9,762 bases of DNA from Methylotenera sp. UBA6020. Lineage in GTDB: Bacteria > Pseudomonadota > Gammaproteobacteria > Burkholderiales > Methylophilaceae. Location: positions 6,328 through 16,089 of the forward strand of contig DIZU01000075.1 of NCBI GenBank assembly GCA_002429455.1. The letters run 5' to 3'. The notes beneath the pieces are model-generated. The model saw nothing but the letters and a program-made list of their open reading frames with translations, did not search any database and was not told where the DNA came from. Below, piece by piece: positions 1 to 5,184 of the stretch (positions within the stretch are counted from its first letter, which is position 1; the number at the start of each line of letters is the position of its first letter). A program made the position numbers and the translations under genes.

Positions 1-97
1 CATTATATAACGGCTTGTAGCTTAGGTGTTATGGCATGAATAAGCATAAATAGGCATATCATAGCCACAAGGACGCCACAAAGCATCATATTAGTGA

Positions 98-241
98 CGT
101 AAACAAAATGGTCTCTCATGCCTTACAATACCACTATTAATCTTTGACTCTCGCGAAGCTCAAATGTTACTTGGCCATGCAACAATGACTGAGCACTATG
201 TCCGCCAAAGGCGTGGTCAAAAAGTAAACCCAATGCGCTAA
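98..241 (+). pseudogene. C-terminal remnant of a phage-type tyrosine recombinase (integrase)
   Basis: The open frame ending at the TAA at 239-241 reads ...SREAQMLLGHATMTEHYVR and ends GQKVNPMR. This is the last block of the tyrosine recombinase catalytic domain: the LLGH box (His at 176-178) followed by the nucleophilic Tyr (197-199) in a T-x-x-Y context, with a basic tail typical of phage and island integrases. A stop at 95-97 closes the frame and no recognisable Arg-box precedes it, so only about 30 residues of the family survive. The His-to-Tyr spacing is seven residues, about two shorter than usual, which fits decay. The tail is unlike that of integron integrases (IntI), so this is not intI. 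I infer a leftover from an integrated phage or island, possibly the one that left the tRNA-Asn scar at 3102-3151. Confidence 0.72.
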
Positions 242-305
242 ATTCTTTCGCAGTTAATTCCCATTACACTCACTGCTTCAATTACAATTAAATAAACCAC
301 GCCCC

Positions 306-411
306 GTCTCTATATTAGTATTTCAATAAAGAGACGCAGAAACAACGAATACAATAACAGATAAGAGGTTTCAATCATGCTCCGCGATAATTCATTTATT
401 AATATAGAGAC
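306..411. repeat. Segment bounded by a 12-bp inverted repeat (MITE-like)
   Basis: GTCTCTATATTA at 306-317 is repeated as its perfect reverse complement at 400-411, enclosing 106 bp. A third copy follows at 418-429. The left copy can also pair locally: CGTCTCT (305-311) with AGAGACG (330-336) over an 18-base loop. The interior shows no convincing coding capacity beyond the start of a 39-codon frame. Terminal inverted repeats around a short non-coding core recall a miniature inverted-repeat element, but no clear target-site duplication is visible (only CC on both sides), so the identity is uncertain. Confidence 0.4.
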
Positions 412-496
412 CCATGGGTCTCTATATTACTGTTGGGCCTCTCATTTTGTATCGCGCGAGATACCGAATAACGGAGCAAGAAATGCCAAGCTATGA
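377..496 (+). CDS. Possible 39-aa leader ORF across the first cassette boundary
   Basis: The ATG at 377 is preceded by AGAGG (364-368) at eight bases, a plausible ribosome binding site. The frame runs 39 codons through the palindrome and the GTTGGGC core site and stops at 494-496, overlapping the start of the next gene (483) by 14 bases. The peptide has no domain I recognise. In class 1 integrons, a small ORF within attI1 (ORF-11) is known to boost translation of the first cassette. The position here is analogous, but that role is only inference, and a chance ORF is quite possible. Confidence 0.2.
   Translation: MLRDNSFINIETHGSLYYCWASHFVSREIPNNGARNAKL
400..429. repeat. Perfect 30-bp palindrome
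   Basis: Every base from 400 to 429 pairs with its symmetric partner about the centre CCATGG (412-417). The arms are TAATATAGAGACCCA and its complement. It contains two of the three copies of GTCTCTATATTA and ends two bases before the GTTGGGC core site at 432. There is no T-run, so it is not an ordinary terminator. It could be a protein binding site (integrase or dimeric repressor), a fused pair of element ends, or a cruciform-forming site. Confidence 0.85.
432..438 (+). other. Integron core site opening cassette 1 (attI or worn attC)
   Basis: GTTGGGC fits the integron core consensus GTTRRRY perfectly. The reverse complement, GCCCAAC, matches six of seven bases of the left core at the far end of the same putative cassette (GCCCAAT, 915-921), as expected when TTRRRY and RYYYAAC come from one circular cassette. 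The predicted crossover is between G432 and T433, making cassette 1 span 433-966. No left half of an attC is visible upstream, so this may be an attI-type site or the end of a damaged attC. Confidence 0.5.
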
Positions 497-899
497 AGTA
501 CGCCAATGCGAAGGATCAGGCCATGAAAAGTGGTGCATCTACGTCAATGGCGTATGCGATCGTTCTCTTGGCGAGTTTGACACCAGAGCAGAAGCAGAAA
601 CAAAGGTGTGCCAACTGATTCTTCGAGATAAGGTTCTCACAATGGATTCGTCCGCGAAATTTTCCCCTCTCTCTTCCCAAAACCACCAATACACCGGCCC
701 CATTCTCGCTACCGTCGATTCGTCGGAAGGTTTTGGTTATGGAGCTGCTCAATCCTTGGGGCGCGGAACCTATGCATTGCACACGGGAAAAGCATTCGTT
801 GCGGTCAAACCCAGCGCCACCATCACGATAAAATACCGTGGTGAAGAGATCAAAGTTGAGCCTCCCAAGCCAAGGGAGAGAAATGAAAATGAAAGATAG
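483..899 (+). CDS. KfrB-domain-like protein, first cassette gene
   Basis: The 138-residue product starts at ATG 483, chosen because GGAG (473-476) lies six bases upstream. An in-frame ATG at 414 lies inside the palindrome and has no such site. Residues 1-50 have a W-x-(I/V)-x-x-x-G ... F-x-T-x-x-E-A pattern reminiscent of DUF2188-type small domains. Residues 70-126 resemble the KfrB domain of plasmid and mobile-element proteins: YTGPI, then QSLGRGTYALH (90-100), then a TITIKY strand (113-118). KfrB-type proteins are linked to the Kfr plasmid-stability system, but their biochemical role is poorly defined. The basic tail (PKPRERNENER) is probably disordered. The gene sits between the 432 core site and the attC at 915, so it reads as a cassette cargo gene. 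The domain assignment is from pattern memory only. Confidence 0.6.
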   Translation: MPSYEVRQCEGSGHEKWCIYVNGVCDRSLGEFDTRAEAETKVCQLILRDKVLTMDSSAKFSPLSSQNHQYTGPILATVDSSEGFGYGAAQSLGRGTYALHTGKAFVAVKPSATITIKYRGEEIKVEPPKPRERNENER

Positions 900-914
900 T
901 TGTCTCTCGTCGCG

Positions 915-972
915 GCCCAATCCATCATTCCAGCGGATCGCCTTCGGCGCCCGCTGAATTCAAACGTTAAAG
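915..972 (+). other. attC site 1 (end of the KfrB-like cassette)
   Basis: Left core GCCCAAT (915-921) and right core GTTAAAG (966-972) enclose an imperfect hairpin. ATT and CAGCGG on the left pair with CCGCTG and AAT on the right, leaving an unpaired C (930) eight bases after the left core and an unpaired A (936). CGCC/GGCG closes a TTC loop. Spacing and bulge positions match classical attC sites such as those of aadA cassettes. Deviations are T for the final C of the left core and G for the final Y of the right core. The predicted crossover is between G966 and T967. The site starts 15 bases after the stop codon of the preceding gene, as is usual for cassettes. Confidence 0.72.
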
Positions 973-976
973 CGCT

Positions 977-1468
977 GTGATCCCGCCGCCACGTGCCAAT
1001 TTCTTCGACGCATCCGCTCTCGTGAAGGTCTTCGCACGAGAACCGGATAGTGCGCCCCTGCGACGTTACTGGAACACTCGCTCCCCGACAAAGTACACAT
1101 CACCCTTCTGCCTGTACGAAGCTCTGACTGTGCTCAAAGTACTGTGGATGTACCGCAAAACACTCACGGAGGAGAAATATCATCAAGCTGCTGAGAGGCT
1201 AATTGTTTGGTTCTCGGCCACGGCCAGATACAACAAGGATTTAGACCTTCACGATGCCACCGTTCTCGAAAGCGCGCAACGTCTGGCGCAGCGGTATTCT
1301 TTGGATCTCTCTGATGCGTTTCAGATATTGTGTGTCAAAGAGGGCAGGTATTCTCACTTGGTGGATCGCTCGCAGACTGTTTTGGTTACGGCTGACGAAG
1401 CATTGGCTAGAGCGGCCCGGAGCGAAGGAGTAAAAGCTTGGTACTGCCTTGGAGAGCCAGAGCCGTGA
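977..1468 (+). CDS. PIN-domain protein (VapC-like putative RNase), orphan cassette gene
   Basis: The 163-residue product shows the PIN layout: FFDASALVK with Asp11, LYEAL with Glu48, LSDAFQI with Asp113, and LVTADEALARAA with Asp140. These are the four acidic positions that bind metal in PIN nucleases. Known PIN toxins of VapBC systems cleave tRNA or rRNA and are held in check by a partner antitoxin encoded just upstream. No antitoxin gene is present: only 77 bases, mostly attC site 1, separate it from the preceding stop. The start is GTG 977, only five bases after the core site and without a clear ribosome binding site, so translation may be weak or leaderless. The stop at 1466-1468 precedes attC site 2 by four bases. 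It could be an unpaired toxin-like nuclease or a relative with another RNA target. The fold is fairly certain, the substrate unknown. Confidence 0.8.
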   Translation: MIPPPRANFFDASALVKVFAREPDSAPLRRYWNTRSPTKYTSPFCLYEALTVLKVLWMYRKTLTEEKYHQAAERLIVWFSATARYNKDLDLHDATVLESAQRLAQRYSLDLSDAFQILCVKEGRYSHLVDRSQTVLVTADEALARAARSEGVKAWYCLGEPEP

Positions 1469-1472
1469 AGCA

Positions 1473-1536
1473 CGCTAACATCTCAGTCAACCCGGACGCG
1501 CAAAAGCGCGCCGGTTACTTCAACCGCTATATAGGT
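1473..1536 (+). other. attC site 2 (end of the PIN cassette)
   Basis: After the left core CGCTAAC (1473-1479) comes the clearest hairpin in the array. GTCAACCCGGACGCGC (1486-1501) pairs with GCGCGCCGGTTAC (1506-1518) in 13 base pairs around an AAAA loop, with single unpaired bases C1488, one C of 1491-1493, and A1496. C1488 is eight bases past the left core, the same place as in the other two sites. The right core is damaged: GCTATATAGGT (1526-1536) looks like GTTAGGT with about four bases inserted. The restored core would be the exact complement of the left core at the far end of cassette 3 (ACCTAAC, 2317-2323), which supports this reading. Confidence 0.75.
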
Positions 1537-1544
1537 CCCCAATC

Positions 1545-2322
1545 GTGAACGAGTCCGGGTTTTTATCCGAAGAACTAGCCGCCGTACGTGCGATCGTTCG
1601 CGATCGGTACAAACCACAACGTGAATTCCTGCTCAACCTCAATCATTACGCTGTAACAACTCAGCACTCGATTACCATCGCCGTTGATAGTAACGTCGAG
1701 CGTTATGGAGCGGTTCTGTTTGCAAGAACCCTAGCATCTACGCAGTCTGCCGTGATACTTCTTGAACATGGGTTGGTACCCCAAGCGCGTACAGTCCTTC
1801 GCTCTGCACTCGAGACGATGTTTTCACTCGCAGCCATTGCTGAAAGACCCTCTGTAGTCGACAAGTTGGTCGAGACACACCGCGCTGAGCAGTGTCGTGT
1901 GGCCAAGAATCTCGTCCTTTGGAAAAGCCCTGAGCTTCAGGCCATTGCGGCCACCGAATTAGCATCTGGTAAACCGCAGCAGTTTCATGCTCTTCAAGCC
2001 AACGCAGTGAGCGCATACGACCTAGCTAAAATTGCTGGCTTGGAAGATTTGGTACCGAACCGTATACATGGCTCTCAGTTGGTCAACACATGGAGCTGCA
2101 ATCGATCTTGAACGCCACGTATGTTTAGGCCAAAACGGAGAAATCGAGGCTTTCAAGAATGAGCCTGAGATTGAGGATCAACACTCCACATGGTTTTGCA
2201 CAGCAGAAATTCAACTCAAGTCGCTCATCGCGATCGACAAAATCTTTCCTTCGGGACGCACCGAGGAAATCACGAAATATGAAACTGCACTGCATGAACT
2301 CGTCGCGCAATACGGTACCTAA
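1545..2322 (+). pseudogene. DUF5677-like cassette gene, broken by a one-base frameshift
   Basis: The first frame, from GTG 1545, gives about 170 sensible residues of a helical protein. The segment LFARTLASTQSAVILLEHGLV followed by ARTVLRSALETMFSLAAI (residues 58-97) looks like the DUF5677 family, whose function is unknown. Near 2047-2060 the homology moves one frame: the second frame reads WYRTVYMALSWSTHGAAIDLERH, the expected Y-x-x-L-S-x-x-x-H block, and continues to TAA 2320-2322. In the original frame translation ends at 2111 with unrelated residues. Removing one base would restore about 258 codons. AGG at 1533-1535, within the core site, is a possible ribosome binding site. The final stop lies inside the left core of attC site 3, typical cassette packing. 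Whether the extra base is real or a sequencing error cannot be told here. Confidence 0.65.
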
Positions 2323-2407
2323 CTCGGCAGTCGAATGGGAAGCTGAATAAGTGGCTTCTTTCTAATCATTCTTAATTCGTGCGGCACCCCTCACTTTTAC
2401 ATTAGGC
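2317..2407 (+). other. attC site 3 (end of the DUF5677-like cassette), long form
   Basis: Left core ACCTAAC (2317-2323) fits RYYYAAC perfectly and contains the stop codon of the upstream gene. Right core ATTAGGC (2401-2407) is its near complement but has A where G is essential for the GTT crossover. Between them AGT (2329-2331), an unpaired C (2332), GA and GGG pair with CCC, TC and ACT on the right, placing the unpaired C eight bases after the left core as in sites 1 and 2. The centre is longer and more irregular than in those sites. Such long attC forms are known. The mutated crossover base would prevent excision here. Confidence 0.6.
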
Positions 2408-2417
2408 ACAGACTCAT

Positions 2418-2972
2418 ATGCAATATCCAAACCATCTTTCGGCAAAACAGCATCTACAACGTCTGGCATATGTAGGCGCTCTTTCTGTCGCAGAGCCTGC
2501 CGAGCACTTCGCGACGTGGTTGCTAACCGGTACTGCGGCGATTCTGGGATTAATCATCGTGAACGTTGATGCCGTATCTAACGTACTATCCGAAGGTAGT
2601 CTCCGGTGGGGGCTCAGTTTAATGACCTTATCTATGTTATGTGGCGTCATAACAAAGCAACTGGGCATAGCAATCAAACGAGGAGTTGCTTTGCTTGACG
2701 AACTGTATGCGGAGCTAAACACCCCACGCGGCGGCGCTATTCAAGAGCTCCTTCGTACTCCGATAGATGATGTTTTTACTAAAGAAATGGTGTCGCCCTT
2801 TCTTCCACCATTCAAGAGCTTTATGCTTAAGAGCATGCAACATGGTGCCACGGATGCTCTCGCATCCGAGAAGCGATTTATAAAAATGTTTTGCCTTCAA
2901 ATGTATGCCTCATATGCACAAGGAATCCTAGGTGCAGCTGGGATTATTTGGCTAGTCTGCGGAATCAAATGA
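2418..2972 (+). CDS. Three-helix membrane protein of unknown function, fourth cassette gene
   Basis: The 184-residue product starts at ATG 2418, with AGG of the core site (2404-2406) eleven bases upstream as the only candidate ribosome binding site. I recognise no family. Three hydrophobic stretches stand out: residues 31-50 (FATWLLTGTAAILGLIIVNV), 62-79 (LRWGLSLMTLSMLCGVIT) and 163-183 at the very C terminus (YASYAQGILGAAGIIWLVCG). Between helices two and three lies a soluble loop of about 80 residues (81-162) with mixed charge. No signal peptide, cysteine cluster or catalytic motif is evident. The position right after attC site 3 marks it as a cassette gene, but no attC follows it, so the cassette is probably truncated at its 3' end by a later event. 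Confidence 0.65.
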   Translation: MQYPNHLSAKQHLQRLAYVGALSVAEPAEHFATWLLTGTAAILGLIIVNVDAVSNVLSEGSLRWGLSLMTLSMLCGVITKQLGIAIKRGVALLDELYAELNTPRGGAIQELLRTPIDDVFTKEMVSPFLPPFKSFMLKSMQHGATDALASEKRFIKMFCLQMYASYAQGILGAAGIIWLVCGIK

Positions 2973-3101
2973 GTACGCACTAAAAACTTTTCCGCAAAAA
3001 ACCAATGCACCGCATGAATACTAGCTCTAAAAGACACAAATCGACATAAATTGCGGAACGAAAACAGGGCTCTAACCCGCATAGATACTATGCTTTTCAT
3101 A
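2973..3101. other. Non-coding stretch with short repeats before the tRNA scar
   Basis: No gene is seen. TTCCGCAA (2990-2997) recurs inverted at 3051-3058 and directly at 3186-3193, the last within a 13-base repeat TTTTCCGCAAAAA (2988-3000 and 3184-3196). GACACAAATC (3033-3042) and GACATAAATT (3043-3052) are adjacent near-copies. GCATAG (3079-3084) can pair with CTATGC (3088-3093), and CTATG with CATAG (3098-3102), giving two competing small hairpins right before the tRNA fragment. Repeats of this kind beside a tRNA scar could be integrase arm or core sites, which is inference. Confidence 0.4.
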
Positions 3102-3151
3102 GAGGACTGTTAATCCGTGCGCCCTTGGTTCGAGCCTAGGTCAAGGAACCA
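3102..3151 (+). tRNA. 3' half of a tRNA-Asn(GUU) gene, integration scar
   Basis: The fragment contains the anticodon loop CTGTTAA (3107-3113, anticodon GTT 3109-3111), the stem half TCCGT, a five-base variable loop, a T arm (CTTGG, TTCGAGC, CTAGG at 3124-3140), the acceptor 3' strand TCAAGGA (3141-3147) and an encoded CCA (3149-3151). The 5' acceptor strand (TCCTTGA expected) and the D arm are absent upstream, so this cannot fold into a whole tRNA. The base before CCA is A, whereas bacterial tRNA-Asn normally has G there, and one anticodon-stem pair is lost, both consistent with decay. A 3' tRNA fragment that starts near the anticodon loop is the usual product of island or prophage integration into a tRNA gene. 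It marks the border between the accessory region and the core genes. Confidence 0.75.
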
Positions 3152-3163
3152 TATTCAACAAGA

Positions 3164-3187
3164 CCGCCAGCGCGGCATTTATTTTTT
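3164..3187 (+). terminator. Weak intrinsic terminator after the tRNA fragment
   Basis: CCGC (3164-3167) and GCGG (3172-3175) form a short stem with a CAGC loop, followed by CATTTATTTTTT. The T-run is good but the stem is only four base pairs. Its place 13 bases after the encoded CCA suits the original terminator of a tRNA-Asn gene, carried along with the 3' fragment. Confidence 0.45.
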
Positions 3188-3378
3188 CCGCAAAAATATA
3201 GCAACCATCTAAATAATAATGCCTATATCACAGCATCAAACCACTATTTTAATCGTCTAGCAATCAATCTCACAAGACATGAACTGAACACTTACCCGCC
3301 ATATAACTGGCATCCCCTTAAAGCATTTGTGTCATTTTTGTCAAAAAAATTCAGCCTGATTTGTGGCATACTCACGCC
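3188..3378. other. AT-rich leader region upstream of hpnC
   Basis: No gene is seen on either strand. The promoter for the hpn genes should lie here, but no sigma-70 pair is convincing. TGGCATACT (3364-3372) resembles an extended -10, yet it has no -35 at the right distance and lies only seven bases before the first ATG. TTTGTGTCA and TTTTTGTCA (3327-3343) form an imperfect direct repeat that could be an operator. This is a suggestion only. Confidence 0.3.
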
Positions 3379-4278
3379 ATGACGCATACACATCATCCAG
3401 AAACAATGGCTAGTTCACAGGCGGTTACGCATGAAAGTTTAACCTTAGCTAATAGCCATTATGAGAACTTTCCTGTTGCTTCGGTTTTTTTGCCACAATA
3501 TTTACGCGAACCCATTGGATTAATTTACAGCTTTGCAAGACAGGCGGATGACTTTGCTGACGAAGGTGATTTAAGCACAGAGCAACGCTTAAGTTTACTG
3601 AATAGCTTTCGTGATGAGTTGGATTTGCTGCATGCTTATATCAAGCCGCAAACAGCTTTCTTTGCAACATTAGGCAATATGATCAAGGTAAATAAACTGC
3701 CTTTTGAGCCTTTCTATGACTTACTGAATGCCTTTAGCCAAGACGTAATCAAAACGCGTTATGCCGATTATGATGAGGTGTTAGATTACTGCAAACGCTC
3801 GGCCAACCCTATCGGCAGGCTATTGTTGCATCTATATGCAAAATCTACCCCTGATAATATTAAGCTGTCTGATAATATTTGCAGCGCGTTGCAAATCATC
3901 AATTTCTTACAAGATATTGCGATTGATTTCAAAAAAAATGACGGAAAACAACGTATTTATATGTGCCAGGATGAAATGGCCGCTTTTGGTATTACCGAGC
4001 GACAAATCCAGGCTTTCGTGGATGGGACGAAGATTGTCGATGAAAATTGGCAACAATTTATGCAGTTTAACTTGCGACGCGTCAATGCCTTGCTGTACGC
4101 TGGCAAACCTTTAGGGCGCATTCTAGGCGGACGGATTGGCTTTGAAATGCGGATGATTATTGCTGGTGGCGAACGTATCATCAGCAAGATAAGCAAGGTC
4201 AATGGTGATATATTCCAACGCCGACCAACGCTTAATCCTTGGGATTGGTTCCTGATTTTCTTTAAAGCACTGTTTTAA
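3379..4278 (+). CDS. hpnC: Hydroxysqualene synthase HpnC
   Basis: HpnC converts presqualene diphosphate to hydroxysqualene, the second of three steps from farnesyl diphosphate to squalene, which feeds hopanoid synthesis at the inner membrane. The 299-residue product has the trans-prenyltransferase (squalene/phytoene synthase) fold signals. HYENFPVASVFLP (27-39) is characteristic of HpnC. The first Asp-rich motif ADDFAD lies at 56-61. The segment YCKRSANPIGRLLLHLYA is at 137-154, and the second Asp motif QDIAID at 178-183. Start choice is uncertain: ATG 3379 (299 aa) or ATG 3406 (290 aa), neither with a good ribosome binding site. A TTG at 3361 is less likely. The C-terminal region RRPTLNPWDW is also family-like. 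It is first of three genes in the same direction, with hpnD 58 bases downstream. Confidence 0.93.
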   Translation: MTHTHHPETMASSQAVTHESLTLANSHYENFPVASVFLPQYLREPIGLIYSFARQADDFADEGDLSTEQRLSLLNSFRDELDLLHAYIKPQTAFFATLGNMIKVNKLPFEPFYDLLNAFSQDVIKTRYADYDEVLDYCKRSANPIGRLLLHLYAKSTPDNIKLSDNICSALQIINFLQDIAIDFKKNDGKQRIYMCQDEMAAFGITERQIQAFVDGTKIVDENWQQFMQFNLRRVNALLYAGKPLGRILGGRIGFEMRMIIAGGERIISKISKVNGDIFQRRPTLNPWDWFLIFFKALF

Positions 4279-4336
4279 TTTTTACTGTTTAATTTTTTAG
4301 TCGCTGCTTTAAGGCGCGGTTAAGGTATAAAAAAGA

Positions 4337-5176
4337 ATGACACCTCAGCAATACTGCCAACAAAAAACCGCAAAAAGCGGCTCCAGTTTCTATTACAGCT
4401 TTATGTTTTTATCCAAACAAAAGCGTGAAGCGATCACTGCACTCTATGCATTCTGTCGCGAGGTAGACGACATTGCAGACGAGTGTACTGAGTTGCATAT
4501 TGCACAAGTTAAACTTAGCTGGTGGCGCTCGGAAATTGAAAACCTATATCAAAACAAGCCCATACATCCCGTTTCCAAAGCACTTTTAACGCCAATAAAA
4601 ACTTATAACCTGGCGGCTGAACATTTCATTGAAATTATTGATGGCATGGAAATGGATTTAAGTTTTAATCGTTACGAAGATTTCAAGCAATTACAGCTCT
4701 ATTGCTACCGTGTCGCCAGTGTCGTTGGCCTGCTTTCAGCGCAAATATTCGGCTTTAGTAATCGTAAAACACTCAAGTTTGCACATGATTTAGGCATGGC
4801 CTTTCAGCTCACCAATATCATCCGTGATGTGGGTGAAGATGCCCGACGCAATCGTATTTATCTGCCGTTAGAAGACCTCGCTGCGTTTAATGTCACTGAA
4901 GATGACATTTTGCATAGCCGCGAGTCGGATGCGGTGAAAAAACTGTTGGATCATCAAATTGAGCGTGCCGAGAGCTATTACGACCGCGCCCTGCGCGAAC
5001 TGCCGGAAGAAGACCGTAAAAGCCAACGTGTAGGCTTGATGATGGCGGCCATCTATCGCACATTGTTACGTGAAATTAAAGCAGATGGTGCGCAAAAAGT
5101 GCTGAATTCACGCACCTCACTCGGTGCATTGCGTAAGTTTTGGCTGGCTTTGCAAGTGTGGGTTAAAAACCTTTAA
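4337..5176 (+). CDS. hpnD: Presqualene diphosphate synthase HpnD
   Basis: HpnD joins two farnesyl diphosphates head to head into presqualene diphosphate, the committed step of the three-enzyme squalene route. The 279-residue length is normal. Motifs in order: GSSFYYSFMFL (15-25), the first Mg-binding Asp motif VDDIAD (43-48), a YCYRVASVVGLLS segment (122-134), and the second Asp motif NIIRDVGEDARRNRIYLP (160-177). The last is the classic second squalene/phytoene synthase signature with Asp164 and Asp168. ATG 4337 is preceded by AAGG (4322-4325) at eleven bases, a modest site. The second DxxxD is more canonical here than in HpnC, which is the usual way to tell the two paralogues apart. The stop codon overlaps the ribosome binding site of hpnE, indicating coupled translation. 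Confidence 0.95.
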   Translation: MTPQQYCQQKTAKSGSSFYYSFMFLSKQKREAITALYAFCREVDDIADECTELHIAQVKLSWWRSEIENLYQNKPIHPVSKALLTPIKTYNLAAEHFIEIIDGMEMDLSFNRYEDFKQLQLYCYRVASVVGLLSAQIFGFSNRKTLKFAHDLGMAFQLTNIIRDVGEDARRNRIYLPLEDLAAFNVTEDDILHSRESDAVKKLLDHQIERAESYYDRALRELPEEDRKSQRVGLMMAAIYRTLLREIKADGAQKVLNSRTSLGALRKFWLALQVWVKNL

Positions 5177-5184
5177 GGCCTGAA

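Larger units (their letters stand above)
432..2972 (+). mobile_element. Integron gene-cassette array without integrase (CALIN-like)
   Basis: Four genes run in the same direction with little space between them, each beginning soon after a GTTRRRY-like core. Three imperfect hairpins of attC type follow genes one to three (915-972, 1473-1536, 2317-2407). The inferred cassettes are 433-966, 967-1526, 1527-2401 and 2402 onward, lengths normal for cassettes. Cassette 4 has no recognisable attC of its own. No integron integrase gene lies in the window. Several core bases needed for recombination are changed, so the array looks inactive. The case rests on hairpin layout and core pairing read by eye. 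A covariance-model search for attC would settle it. Confidence 0.7.

Noticed and set aside
1..97. A gene or att repeat at the left edge
   Set aside because: No frame shows family-like sequence, and I find no copy of the tRNA-Asn 3' end here. GCATA-like motifs recur but without regular spacing.
98..241. Remnant of the integron integrase IntI
   Set aside because: The tail VRQRRGQKVNPMR and the T-x-x-Y context fit phage or island integrases, not the IntI C terminus.
516..920. A 134-codon open frame on the minus strand opposite the KfrB-like gene
   Set aside because: It covers the attC and the plus-strand gene, has no domain signal and no ribosome site, and the plus frame has both.
2414..2722. 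A minus-strand open frame opposite the membrane protein gene
   Set aside because: Composition is shadow-like with no motif, while the plus frame gives clean membrane helices and follows a cassette boundary.
3070..3115. CTCTAAC (3070-3076) and GTTAATC (3109-3115) as a fourth attC
   Set aside because: The inner stem is too short, the distance from stem to right core is 15 bases rather than about six, and GTTAATC is simply part of the tRNA-Asn anticodon loop.
3061..3151. A functional tRNA-Asn gene
   Set aside because: No 5' acceptor strand complementary to TCAAGGA and no D arm exist upstream, and the base before CCA is A rather than G.
3338..3372. Sigma-70 promoter for hpnC (TTGTCA with CATACT)
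   Set aside because: The gap is 23 bases, too long for a standard promoter, and the start would fall on the first codon, so I do not annotate it as a site.
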